DNA from: Collinsella stercoris DSM 13279
GTDB taxonomy: Bacteria > Actinomycetota > Coriobacteriia > Coriobacteriales > Coriobacteriaceae
DNA: 64,000 bases
Direction of reading: 5' to 3'
NCBI RefSeq assembly: GCF_020735465.1
Contig: NZ_CP085935.1
Span: 248,001-312,000, forward strand
The position numbers and the translations under genes are program-made. The notes under the pieces are model-generated. The model worked only from the letters and a program-made list of their open reading frames with translations, was not told the DNA's origin and ran no database searches. Shown piece by piece: positions 32,571-40,752 of the stretch (position 1 is the stretch's first letter; every line of letters begins with the position of its first letter).

Positions 32571-33170
32571 ATGGTACGCTCCCAAAGGCAGGCAAAGCGC
32601 GATCTGGCGGTGCGCAACGTGAGCGTGTCGTTACTGCTCCTTGGAGCCCTGGGCATGCTCTATGCGTTCATCGGCCCATCCACGGGGGGCGCCGGGCTCT
32701 TCCGTCATGGCGTCAATGGGGTCTCAGGCTTGTTGTTTGGCCTGAGTTTTGGCTGCTTTGGCATCTATGTCAACATGGGGTCGAACAAGGGGCCGTACAA
32801 GGGCTTTTCCCTGTCGTCAGTGCTCGTCAATGTCATGTTCATCGCTCTGACGTGCCTGGGCTTGTTCATTGCGTTTACCACCTTGTCCGATGTTGCGGGA
32901 GATGCGCAAGACGGTCCGCAGGGCGTTCGCGTCGCCTCGTACGAGGAGGCTCTCGATCGTAACGGCAGCGGCCGCGTTCCCTCGTTCACGCCCGACGAAT
33001 ACGAGGTCGATTTGTTCGAGCACGTGGGCGACAGCACCCCCGTTGCGCACATTTCGGTCAAGCGCGGCGATTGGCCGCGAGTCCTTTCCGAGCTCACCAG
33101 CGCCGAGGCTGGGTCGACGGTGCTTTACTACCCTCGCACACAGGTGTTTTTAGGCATCGAAGAGGATTAG
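32571..33170 (+). CDS. Membrane protein, paralogue of 26929-27756
   Basis: A 199-residue protein of unknown function. Three hydrophobic helices (about 18-38, 46-65 and 78-105) precede a soluble C-terminal domain with PDEYEVDLFEHVG, HISVKRGDWPRVL and VLYYPRTQVFLGIEED. The domain is shared with the longer protein at 26929-27756. AAAAGGAGAGCCG precedes the ATG. Repeats flank the gene on both sides, so it may have moved or been duplicated recently. Confidence 0.7.
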   Translation: MVRSQRQAKRDLAVRNVSVSLLLLGALGMLYAFIGPSTGGAGLFRHGVNGVSGLLFGLSFGCFGIYVNMGSNKGPYKGFSLSSVLVNVMFIALTCLGLFIAFTTLSDVAGDAQDGPQGVRVASYEEALDRNGSGRVPSFTPDEYEVDLFEHVGDSTPVAHISVKRGDWPRVLSELTSAEAGSTVLYYPRTQVFLGIEED

Positions 33171-33177
33171 GGCTGTC

Positions 33178-33224
33178 AACCTCAATTTAGAACTTTAATT
33201 TAGGGACAGTCCCTAAATTGAGGT
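33178..33224. repeat. Dispersed GGGAC-N-GTCCC palindrome with partial duplicate
   Basis: The palindrome at 33192-33224 has one mismatch in the outer arm. A 13-bp partial copy precedes it, giving the same partial-plus-full layout as 32283-32330, also preceded by TGTC. Confidence 0.85.
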
Positions 33225-33294
33225 GGGGTGGCGTTCGCGTCATGGCATATGCTGTAGGGAGTTGCACTGACGGCATATTCGAGAGGGAGGGTGC

Positions 33295-33966
33295 ATGCAA
33301 CGCGCAAAGCAGGTTTCCGAGTCGATCGAGCTCGGCATCATCTTGGCGTTGGTCGGCGGATTCATGGATGTCTACTCCTACGTCGGCCGCGACGGCGTGT
33401 TCGCCAACGCCCAGACGGGAAACATCCTGCTCGTGGGTGTGCACCTTTCAGAGGGCGACCCCTCCCTCGCCATGCGCTACCTGCTTCCGGTCCTGTGCTT
33501 CTCCGTCGGCATCATGGTGAGCGACCTCGTACACGAGCGCTTCGCGAGCGTCATGCATTGGCGTCAGCTCACCGTGCTGGCCGAGGCCGTGATCCTGCTG
33601 GGGGTCGGCCTCCTCTCGTCCGAATACAACATGCTCGCCAACGGGCTCACGTCCCTTGCCTGCGGCATGCAGGTGGAGAGCTTCCGCAAGATCCACGGTC
33701 GTGGCATCGCGACCACCATGTGCATCGGCAACTTGCGCAGCGCCCTGCAGAACGTCGATGATTACATCGTCACCCACGAGCGCGGCTTTCTCATGAACGG
33801 CGCGCTGTACTTTGGCGTGATCGCCGTCTTTGTGTGCGGCGCGGTCCTGGGCAATTGGTGCCTGGAGCGCTTTGGCCTGTCCGCCATCGGGATCTGCTCG
33901 CTGCTACTTCTCGTGGCGTTTTTCTTGATGTTCTCCGACCGTGAGGGCGAGAACCCCGCGGCGTAG
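33295..33966 (+). CDS. DUF1275 (YoaK-like) membrane protein
   Basis: A 223-residue inner-membrane protein with about six hydrophobic helices. The N-terminal part LVGGFMDVYSYVGRDGVFAN and ANAQTGNILLVGV are characteristic of DUF1275 proteins, with the conserved NAQTGN. SLACGMQVESFRKIHG and the CIGNLRSAL segment follow. ATG 33295 is preceded by GAGAGGGAGGGTGC. The function of the family is unknown. It has its own upstream region and no operon partner. Confidence 0.88.
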   Translation: MQRAKQVSESIELGIILALVGGFMDVYSYVGRDGVFANAQTGNILLVGVHLSEGDPSLAMRYLLPVLCFSVGIMVSDLVHERFASVMHWRQLTVLAEAVILLGVGLLSSEYNMLANGLTSLACGMQVESFRKIHGRGIATTMCIGNLRSALQNVDDYIVTHERGFLMNGALYFGVIAVFVCGAVLGNWCLERFGLSAIGICSLLLLVAFFLMFSDREGENPAA

Positions 33967-34062
33967 CGAGGGATTCCAAGTCCGTTGCGGCAACTCGAGA
34001 AGATGACCATGCTGGCGCGGCGTGGCCGTGGCGTCCTCCGGCACCTCGCGGGCCTGATGCTT

Positions 34063-34102
34063 TTGCAACTCCATCCGTCATGCTACTATCACTGTAGTGA
34101 TA
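34063..34102 (+). promoter_or_regulatory. Promoter with perfect operator before the DUF3990/XRE pair
   Basis: -35 TTGCAA (34063-34068) and -10 TACTAT (34084-34089) are 15 bp apart. The perfect palindrome TATCACT-GT-AGTGATA (34087-34102) overlaps the -10 and lies 18 bp before the toxin ATG. This is an ideal place for autorepression by the XRE partner. Confidence 0.75.
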
Positions 34103-34120
34103 CATCGAGAAAGGGCGCGT

Positions 34121-34792
34121 ATGGAGCTGTGGCATGGTTCACCAGAGATCGTTCGAAAGCCCGTGCGCGCGCTGTGCCGACCCTACAACGATTACGGGCC
34201 GGGGTTTTACTGCACGCCATATCAGGACCTGGCATGTGAATGGGCATGCCCGCAGCGGGGGCGGGGCGGCATCGCCAACCAATACGAGCTCGACCTTGAG
34301 GGCTTGAACGTACTCGACTTGGAGTCGGGCGAGCACTCCGTCTTGCACTGGCTCGCGGTTTTGGTGAGCAATCGACCCGTGCAGGTCTCGAGCCCGATTG
34401 CGCGCGACGGCCTCGAGTATCTTCGTGCGGGGTTTGGCATCGACCTTGGTCCATATGATGTCGTCAAGGGGTATCGTGCGGACGACTCCTACTTCTCGTT
34501 TGTCCGCGCGTTTTTGAACAACACGTTGTCGGTGGGGCAGGTTGCGGCCGCGATGCGCCTTGGAGGCCTGGGGAGTCAGGTGATGGTGCGCGGCGATCGC
34601 GCGTTTGACCGGCTTCGTTTTCGCGGGTACACCGTGGTGTCTTCGCGCGACTATTATCCGCTTCGCATGCGGCGCGACGCTTCCGCGCGGCGCGCGTTTA
34701 GGGAAGAGTGCTCGACCGTTGATTATGACGGCCTCTACATCCGGGACCTGATGCGAGAGAGGGTGCGTGAAGATGACCCGCGCATACGATGA
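34121..34792 (+). CDS. DUF3990 protein, putative ADP-ribosyltransferase-like toxin
   Basis: A 223-residue cytoplasmic protein. The N-terminal segment LWHGSPEIVRKPV, then NDYGPGFYCTPYQDLACEWA, matches DUF3990. I relate that family to ADP-ribosyltransferase folds by its H-G-S and Y/F-G-x-G-F-Y-x-T arrangement. The gene overlaps the next one, an XRE-type regulator, by 20 bases, which is typical of toxin-antitoxin operons. AAAGGG precedes ATG 34121. Toxic activity and NAD use are inferred. The basic C-terminus, RMRRDASARRAF, may contact the partner or nucleic acid. Confidence 0.8.
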   Translation: MELWHGSPEIVRKPVRALCRPYNDYGPGFYCTPYQDLACEWACPQRGRGGIANQYELDLEGLNVLDLESGEHSVLHWLAVLVSNRPVQVSSPIARDGLEYLRAGFGIDLGPYDVVKGYRADDSYFSFVRAFLNNTLSVGQVAAAMRLGGLGSQVMVRGDRAFDRLRFRGYTVVSSRDYYPLRMRRDASARRAFREECSTVDYDGLYIRDLMRERVREDDPRIR

Positions 34793-35447
34793 GGCATATG
34801 TGCCCGATGCGATGCAGTCGCTCGGGGAGTTTTTCGACTATGCGGTGAACGACCATGGGGCCGAAGGGGACGAGATCGCGGACCTGTTTTGCATGAGCGC
34901 CCTGGCGCAATCGTTTGGCAGGGGTGAGCCATGGGCGGTCGTCGGCTTGTGTGGATGTGAGCTATTCGTGCGTTTAAGCAGGGAGTTCGGCTACGACGTC
35001 GACGGGTTGGTCGAGCCGGGCGTGCGCATGGAGAAAACGCCCGAGTACTGGCTCGGGTGGGTCGCGGCTTATGTGCAGTGGAGATTGGGCGTGTCATTCG
35101 ACACGTTGTTCAGCGCGGTGCCATACGACGAGTTTCTCGCTCTCTATACCCCATGGCACGAATCCTCGGAGGAGCGGGTCGCGGCGCTTGTCGCGGAACG
35201 ACTGCGCAGCGTGAAGGGCGAGACGCGCCTGGCAAAGATGCGAAAGCGCTTGGGACTGAGTCAGAGGGAGCTTGCGTATCGTGCGGGCGTGTCGCTGCGC
35301 TCCATCCAGATGTACGAGCAGCGCAATAAGGACATCAATCGCGCTCAGGTGGGCTCGGTCGCGGAGCTGGCGCGCGTCTTGCATTGCTGCATAGAGGACC
35401 TGCTGGAAGTCGATGTCGGGCAATTGGACAACGGCGGCTGCGCGTGA
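34773..35447 (+). CDS. XRE-family antitoxin-like regulator with large N-terminal domain
   Basis: A 224-residue protein. The helix-turn-helix is at the C-terminal end (about 155-212: RLAKMRKRLGLSQRELAYRA, then GVSLRSIQMYEQRNKDINRA). The N-terminal 150 residues are helical and probably bind the DUF3990 partner. It includes YWLGWVAAYVQWRLG. ATG 34773 has GAGAGGG ten bases before it; GTG 34767 is an alternative. The overlap with the previous gene suggests translational coupling. Confidence 0.8.
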   Translation: MTRAYDEAYVPDAMQSLGEFFDYAVNDHGAEGDEIADLFCMSALAQSFGRGEPWAVVGLCGCELFVRLSREFGYDVDGLVEPGVRMEKTPEYWLGWVAAYVQWRLGVSFDTLFSAVPYDEFLALYTPWHESSEERVAALVAERLRSVKGETRLAKMRKRLGLSQRELAYRAGVSLRSIQMYEQRNKDINRAQVGSVAELARVLHCCIEDLLEVDVGQLDNGGCA

Positions 35448-35531
35448 TAGGGGGAGCGCTCTTTGCGGCCCTTCATGCGCGGGACTCCGCCGTGGTACCT
35501 GCCTGATTGAGGTGCCGTCCGGTTGCCGTCC

Positions 35532-36872
35532 TTATTTGGTCGCCCGCACCACGGTGCCGCCGCCGAGGACGACCTCGCCGGCGTAGACCACGACGGCCTG
35601 GCCGGGGGCGACTCCGCGCTCCGGATCGTCAAAAGCGATCTCCAAGTAGCCGTCCTGCCCGTCTGCCGCCCTGCGCAGGCGCGCGGGCTGGGCGGGGTGG
35701 CGGTAGCGGATCTTGGCGCTCACGGGCAAGCCCTCGGCGCCCGCCTCGTCCAACAGGTCCTCCATGATCTGCGCCGGCGCGCTCCAGATCCAGTCGTTCG
35801 CAACGAGTCCGCTCGCCATGAGGTCCTCGACCTCGCCGAGCGTCACGGTGTTCGCCTGGGCGTCGATGCCCGTCACGTACACCGGATGCGCGCACGCCAC
35901 GCCCAGGCCCTTGCGCTGCCCGACGGTGTAGCGGATGGCTCCCTGGTGGCGCCCCAGCACCTCCCCGCGCGTGTTCACGATATCGCCCTCCGGCAGCGCC
36001 GCGCCGCGCCGGCGCTCGATGTAGGTTGCGAAGTCGTTGCCCGGCACAAAGCAGATCCCCTGGCTATCGCGCTTGGAGGCGTTCTCAAAACCCTGCTCGC
36101 GCGCGATGCGGCGCACGTCGCGCTCCTTGAACAGGCCGCCGAGGGGCAGCAGCGTGTGGGCGAGGCGCTCTTGCGTGAGCGAGTACAGCACGTAGCTCTG
36201 GTCTTTCGAGGGGTCGCATGCGCAGGAGAGCGTGTATGCGGGGGCGGCGCCTCCCGTTGCGGCGTCGCCCGCGGTCTGCGCGATGCGCTCGAGCAGGCCC
36301 GCCTGAAGGGTGCGCGCGGAGCTTGCCGCTTCGACGGGATGCGGGCTGTTTCGCCCGGTGGGGCCGGGTGCGGTGTCGCTGTCTGGGGCCCCAATGCGCC
36401 CGGGGTTGTCTTTTGCCGCCCCGGGACGATGGACGTCAAAGTGCAGGGCCCTTGTGGCCCCCGGGCCCAGCGTTTCCCCAAGCGTCCGGATGCGGGCGTA
36501 GTGACCGGTCGCGATGTAGTCGCACCCATGGTCGCGCGCGTAGTCGAGCAATGCGTCGAACTTGAGGTGGCGGTTGCAGTCGATGCAGGGGTTGGGCGTG
36601 CGCCCTTGCTCGTAGGTCCGCACGAACTTCTCGACGACCCGCCGCTCGAACGTCGCGCGCAGGTCGATGACCTCGTGCGAAAAGCCCAGGCGCCGCGCGA
36701 TCGCCGCCGCGTCGTCGGCATCGGAGCCGCTGCCGCATGCGCCCGGCTCGGCGTCGCCGTGCAGCAGCATCGTCGCGCCCAGGCATTCGTAGCCCGCCTG
36801 CTTGAGCAGATAGGCGGTGACGCTGGAGTCGACGCCGCCGCTCATGGCGACGAGCACGCGTTTGCGGGTCAT
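35532..36872 (-). CDS. mnmA: tRNA-specific 2-thiouridylase
   Basis: This enzyme adds sulfur to uridine 34 of tRNA for Lys, Glu and Gln. The 446-residue protein has the PP-loop ATP site AMSGGVDSSV, the first catalytic cysteine in TPNPCIDCN near 98, and the second in SQGICFVPG. The C-terminal beta-barrel ends in AVVVYAGEVVLGGG. About 65 extra residues (Gly/Pro/Ala/Thr-rich) are inserted after GHYARIRTLG, before the conserved DPSKDQSYVLY. AAGGAGCCCC precedes the ATG. Confidence 0.95.
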   Translation of the reverse strand: MTRKRVLVAMSGGVDSSVTAYLLKQAGYECLGATMLLHGDAEPGACGSGSDADDAAAIARRLGFSHEVIDLRATFERRVVEKFVRTYEQGRTPNPCIDCNRHLKFDALLDYARDHGCDYIATGHYARIRTLGETLGPGATRALHFDVHRPGAAKDNPGRIGAPDSDTAPGPTGRNSPHPVEAASSARTLQAGLLERIAQTAGDAATGGAAPAYTLSCACDPSKDQSYVLYSLTQERLAHTLLPLGGLFKERDVRRIAREQGFENASKRDSQGICFVPGNDFATYIERRRGAALPEGDIVNTRGEVLGRHQGAIRYTVGQRKGLGVACAHPVYVTGIDAQANTVTLGEVEDLMASGLVANDWIWSAPAQIMEDLLDEAGAEGLPVSAKIRYRHPAQPARLRRAADGQDGYLEIAFDDPERGVAPGQAVVVYAGEVVLGGGTVVRATK

Positions 36873-37032
36873 GGGGCTCCTTAGGGATTGGACGGTCGAT
36901 GGGGGCCGTCCCGGCGCGAGCGCGGGTCGGTCACGACGCGTGCGCGGGGAGAGCGGGTCGGTGCGGGTCGGGTTCGGAACGCGCATTGGTCGGGCGCGCG
37001 ACGGGTGCGTCGTGCGCGGCGGAGCACGGTCC

Positions 37033-37057
37033 GGGGGCGGTCCGGGAGCGGGCCGGG
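37033..37057 (+). other. G-rich tract with four G-runs
   Basis: Runs of 5, 3, 3 and 3 G's are separated by loops of 6, 3 and 2 bases, a quadruplex-capable pattern. It lies between mnmA and cysK. No gene is visible in 36873-37075. Confidence 0.4.
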
Positions 37058-37075
37058 TGCAGGTCGGTCGTGCGT

Positions 37076-38014
37076 CTACTCGGAGAAGAGCGCCGTGGAC
37101 AGATAGCGCTCGCCCGTGTCGGGCAGCAGGGCGACGATCGTCTTGCCGGCGTTCTCGGGCCGCTTGGCCAGCTCGATCGCGGCCCAGGTCGCCGCGCCGG
37201 AGGAAATGCCTGCCAGCACGCCCGCCTTGCGTGCGAGCATGCGCCCCGTGGCGAGCGCGTCTTCGTTCACCACCGGGATGATCTCGTCGTACACCGCGGT
37301 GTCCAGCACGCTCGGCACAAAGCCCGCGCCGATGCCCTGGATGGCATGGGGTCCCGCAGCCCCGCCCGAGAGCACGGGGGAGCTTGCGGGCTCGACGGCG
37401 ACGACGCGGACGGCGGGGTTTTGCCGCTTGAGGTAGCGGCCCACGCCCGTGATGGTGCCGCCGGTACCCACGCCCGCAACAAAGACCTCGACGGCGCCGT
37501 CGGTGTCCTGCCAAATCTCCGGGCCGGTGGTCGTCTCATGCGCCTTGGGGTTTGATGGGTTGGTGAATTGCCCGGCGATCCAGCTCTTGGGGGTCTCTCG
37601 CGCGAGCTCCTCGGCGCGCGCGATGGCGCCCTTCATGCCCTGGGCGCCCGGTGTCAGCACCAGCTCGGCTCCGTAGGCGGCCAAAAGCGCTCGGCGCTCG
37701 GCGCTCATGGTGTCGGGCATGGCGATGACCAGGCGGTATCCACGCGCCGCGGCGAGCGCGGCCAGGCCGACGCCCGTGTTGCCGCTCGTGGGCTCGATGA
37801 TGGTGTAGCCGCTGTGCGGGGCGATGAGCCCGGCGGCCTCCGCCTCGTTGAGCATGTTGAGCGCCACGCGGTCCTTGACGGACCCGGCGGGATTTTGGCG
37901 CTCGAGCTTGACGAGCACGCGGGCCTTGAGGTCGAGTTCGCGCTCGAGCCCCGCGAGCTCGAGGAGGGGCGTCTTGCCGATGAGTTGGTCGACGGATGTG
38001 TACACAGCGCTCAT
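37076..38014 (-). CDS. cysK: Cysteine synthase A
   Basis: This PLP enzyme makes cysteine from O-acetylserine and sulfide. The 312-residue protein has the PLP lysine in [12 protein letters not shown] near 45, the substrate loop [11 protein letters not shown] near 70, the phosphate-binding [12 protein letters not shown] near 178, and SSGAA near 270. ATG 38014 has AAGGAG before it. An Rrf2-type regulator is encoded divergently 225 bp away, and an inverted repeat lies between them. A rare C-terminal change or split is not seen. Confidence 0.95.
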   Translation of the reverse strand: MSAVYTSVDQLIGKTPLLELAGLERELDLKARVLVKLERQNPAGSVKDRVALNMLNEAEAAGLIAPHSGYTIIEPTSGNTGVGLAALAAARGYRLVIAMPDTMSAERRALLAAYGAELVLTPGAQGMKGAIARAEELARETPKSWIAGQFTNPSNPKAHETTTGPEIWQDTDGAVEVFVAGVGTGGTITGVGRYLKRQNPAVRVVAVEPASSPVLSGGAAGPHAIQGIGAGFVPSVLDTAVYDEIIPVVNEDALATGRMLARKAGVLAGISSGAATWAAIELAKRPENAGKTIVALLPDTGERYLSTALFSE

Positions 38015-38101
38015 GATGGACTCCTTATTCGCGCGGTCGATTGCTTTCATGATACTCGCAGTTCGCGAATGCGTGACATCATAAACCATACCAAGTTAGT
38101 A

Positions 38102-38115
38102 GGTTATAGGTAACC
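38102..38115. promoter_or_regulatory. Inverted repeat between cysK and rrf2
   Basis: GGTTA-TAGG-TAACC is a 5-bp-arm inverted repeat in the divergent space, 88 bp before cysK. It is a plausible site for the Rrf2 regulator, but short enough to arise by chance. Confidence 0.35.
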
Positions 38116-38239
38116 GTCTTGAAACATAGGGGATGCCTTTCGCGCCCTTAGCTGGCGCAAGGGCAATCTTCCTACCGGAGATAGGGGGTTATCTGCTATG
38201 CTTCGGGTGTCGAACCAATGTGGAGGGAGCGCGGACATC

Positions 38240-38680
38240 ATGTTGGTATCCACAAAGGGCCGCTACGCCCTGCGGGTCATGGTCGATTTGGCAGAACACC
38301 GCGATGAGGGCAGGATTCCGCTCCGGCAGATCGCCGTCCGTCAGGATATATCTGAGAAATATCTTGAGAACATCCTCTCCACGTTGGTGCGCCATGGCAT
38401 GCTTTCCGGCCTGCGAGGGAAGGGCGGCGGGTATTGCCTGACGCGCGAGCCCGAGGAGTTCACGTTGGGCGAGATCCTGCGTCTGACCGAGGGGTCGCTT
38501 TCGCCTGTTTCCTGCCTGAACGGCCCGCACAACACCTGCGAGCGGGCGGCGACATGCCGGACGGTCCGCGTGTGGACGGAGCTCGACCGCATGATCCAGG
38601 AGTATCTCGATGGCGTCACCATCGCCGATCTGATGTGTGAGGACGTTCTTGCAAAGGACAAGGGTCCTCAGCAGGCGTAG
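38240..38680 (+). CDS. Rrf2 family regulator with Fe-S-type cysteines
   Basis: A 146-residue winged-helix regulator. Residues 1-65 hold STKGRYALRVMVDLAEH and ISEKYLENILSTLVRHGMLS, the DNA-reading part, followed by GLRGKGGGYCL. Near residues 94-110 are three cysteines, SCLNGPHNTCERAATC, in the place used by IscR-type proteins to bind a 2Fe-2S cluster (spacing 7 and 5). The divergent cysK suggests control of cysteine or Fe-S metabolism, either IscR-like or CymR-like. GGAGGGAGC precedes the ATG. Confidence 0.9.
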   Translation: MLVSTKGRYALRVMVDLAEHRDEGRIPLRQIAVRQDISEKYLENILSTLVRHGMLSGLRGKGGGYCLTREPEEFTLGEILRLTEGSLSPVSCLNGPHNTCERAATCRTVRVWTELDRMIQEYLDGVTIADLMCEDVLAKDKGPQQA

Positions 38681-38849
38681 CTCAAGGACGAAGGTCCCCG
38701 GTCAGTGTGTCGCGGTCAGCGTGTCGCGCGATATGCGGTCCTGCGTGCCGCGTGCCTGCGCGTCTATGCGTCTGTACGTTTGCTGTTCGCGGCTCTGCTG
38801 GTCGAGGCCCCATCGGTCGGGGTCCCGTGGGCCGAGGTGTGGCGGCATG

Positions 38850-39215
38850 CTAGTCGCTCGTGGCCACGCCCAAGATGGTGCACATGATGCTCACGATGAT
38901 GCTACCCATGAGGGCCGCGCCAAAGCCGCTGATGGAAATGCCGGAGCCGAGCAGGTTGACCGAGAGCCAGCTGGCGAGCTCGAGCATGAAGCTGTTCACC
39001 ACCAGTTGGAAGAGCCCCACGGTAAGGCAGGTGAGCGGCAGCGAAATGACCGTGATGAGGGGCTTGACCAGCGAATTGACCAAGCCGAGGAACAGCCCGA
39101 CAAAGGCGAAGCTCAGCCAGGGGTCCGCCGGGCCGAACGGGGCGATGCCGGGGACGATGAACGTCGCGATGGCGATTGCGATGGCGGTCAAAAGCCAGTT
39201 GAGGAAAAAGCGCAT
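38850..39215 (-). CDS. Phage-holin-4/YvlD family membrane protein
   Basis: A 121-residue protein with four hydrophobic helices. MRFFLNWLLTAIAIAIATFI, the FVGLFLGLVNSLVKPLI segment and the LPLTCLTVGLFQLVVNS segment are characteristic of PF04020 proteins. Despite the family name, it is a chromosomal membrane protein of unknown role. GAAAGGCCCGTC precedes the ATG. Confidence 0.88.
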   Translation of the reverse strand: MRFFLNWLLTAIAIAIATFIVPGIAPFGPADPWLSFAFVGLFLGLVNSLVKPLITVISLPLTCLTVGLFQLVVNSFMLELASWLSVNLLGSGISISGFGAALMGSIIVSIMCTILGVATSD

Positions 39216-39373
39216 GACGGGCCTTTCGGTTCACATGTCCTTTGCGTGGCGCCGTGCCGCGTGGGCTGGGCGGGGTCGCACGCTAAGATGGTACAGGGAG
39301 CGGCCGGGGTTCTCGGCCGTTCAGGTCATTCTACCCAAAGGCCGGTCATTTCCAACGAGGGCGCGGGGGCGGT

Positions 39374-40564
39374 ATGCAGCACTACACATATGGAAACATC
39401 GAGGACGCCGAGCCGTATGCCGGTGAGGATGGGTCGCGCGTCATCTCGTTCTTCATCTTCAACACCGACGTGCATCTCCATGCCTATCCTTTGGGGAGAG
39501 ACGCGGCGGGGCCAGATGGCCCTGGTGCGCGCGGCGTCGCGGGCGCGGCCGACGCGGCTGCGGCGGGCGGCGACATGGCTGCGGCGGGCGCGGTCACGGC
39601 GGCGGGCGGCGACATGTGTGCGGGTGGAGATGCATCGAATCCCACCGAGCGCGCGGCCGATCTCGACGCGGCCTTGCTCGCCTGTCGCGACCGGTGCCGG
39701 TATTTCGAGCTCCGCCTCTCCCGAACGCGCGAAGATTCGGATGTGTCGCGCGCCCACGCCGCCTCTCCGCGTCCGGTCGAGGTGGCGCCCGAGACCGCCG
39801 AGCTCGTGGACGTCGCGCGTGCGTATTGCGCCGCGAGCCGCGGGTGCTTTGACATAACCATGGGCACCGTCACACGCTTATGGGATTTTCACGAGGGGGT
39901 CGTGCCGAGCTCCTTGGAGCTCGCCCGCGCCTTGCCGCATGTGGGGGTCGACAACATCGAGGTCGATCGCGCTGGCGAGGTGCCGACGCTTGCGATAGCG
40001 GATCCCGCATGTGTGCTGGACCTGGGCGGTGTCGCCAAGGGATACATCGCCGACGACCTCGCCGGGCTGCTGGAGCGCCACGGCGTGGGGCGATTTGTGA
40101 TCAACCTGGGTGGCAACGTGGTGGTGCGGGGCGGCAGACCGGGCGATGGGGCCTCGCGTCCCCCCGTGCGCGCGGGCGACCCATGGAAGATTGGCGTGGT
40201 CAATCCGCGCAATCCTGCCCACTATCGCGCGATTGTGGACATCGCCGACGGGTCGGTGGTGACGAGCGGCCTGCACGAGCGGCGGTTCTCGCGCGGCGGG
40301 CGCACGTACCACCACATCCTGAGCCCGCAAGACGGCATGCCGGCACGTACCGATGTGGCGAGCGCCACCATCATCGCGAGTCGCTCGCTCGATTGCGATG
40401 GCTACTCGACGACGGCGCTCATGCTCGGCATGGACGAGGGGCTCGCGTTTGCGGAGGGGCTGGAAGGCGTCGAGGCGGTGCTGATAGGCGAGGATGATGA
40501 GGTGCGCTGGACCTCGGGTATCGCCGAGCGCCTCTCCCTGGTCCCCACCCTCCCACGCTGGTAA
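39374..40564 (+). CDS. apbE: FAD:protein FMN transferase, ApbE-like, no signal peptide
   Basis: This enzyme attaches FMN to threonine of target proteins, using FAD. The 396-residue protein has FDITMGTVTRLWDF near 165, the conserved DLGGVAKGYIADDL near 222, FVINLGGNVVVRGG near 255, and the metal-binding SLDCDGYSTTALMLG near 340. Unlike many ApbE proteins it lacks a signal peptide or lipobox, so it probably acts in the cytoplasm. About 45 residues at 48-90 are an Ala/Gly-rich insert. No flavinylated partner is visible nearby. Confidence 0.9.
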   Translation: MQHYTYGNIEDAEPYAGEDGSRVISFFIFNTDVHLHAYPLGRDAAGPDGPGARGVAGAADAAAAGGDMAAAGAVTAAGGDMCAGGDASNPTERAADLDAALLACRDRCRYFELRLSRTREDSDVSRAHAASPRPVEVAPETAELVDVARAYCAASRGCFDITMGTVTRLWDFHEGVVPSSLELARALPHVGVDNIEVDRAGEVPTLAIADPACVLDLGGVAKGYIADDLAGLLERHGVGRFVINLGGNVVVRGGRPGDGASRPPVRAGDPWKIGVVNPRNPAHYRAIVDIADGSVVTSGLHERRFSRGGRTYHHILSPQDGMPARTDVASATIIASRSLDCDGYSTTALMLGMDEGLAFAEGLEGVEAVLIGEDDEVRWTSGIAERLSLVPTLPRW

Positions 40565-40618
40565 CCTCAAAAAAGGGACTGTCCCCAATTTGAGGTGTGT
40601 CCCTCATTTGAGGTGGGG
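40563..40618. repeat. Degenerate GGGAC-family repeat with duplicated right arm
   Basis: AACCTCAAAAAAGGGACTGT is followed by AATTTGAGGT and then by a second CATTTGAGGTGG. It lies right after the apbE stop and may act as a terminator. A duplicated right arm is also seen at 32449-32503. Confidence 0.7.
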
Positions 40619-40752
40619 CTGGCTGGTGGGTATGGAGTACTTTAGCGTGATGGTGTGTTAAACTCTACTACGGTGGTGCGTGCGCTGCCGTTTGTATAAA
40701 ATCGGCGCTTAAGGGAATACGGGCGCCGTTTCTTGTGTGAACCTAGGGATGT

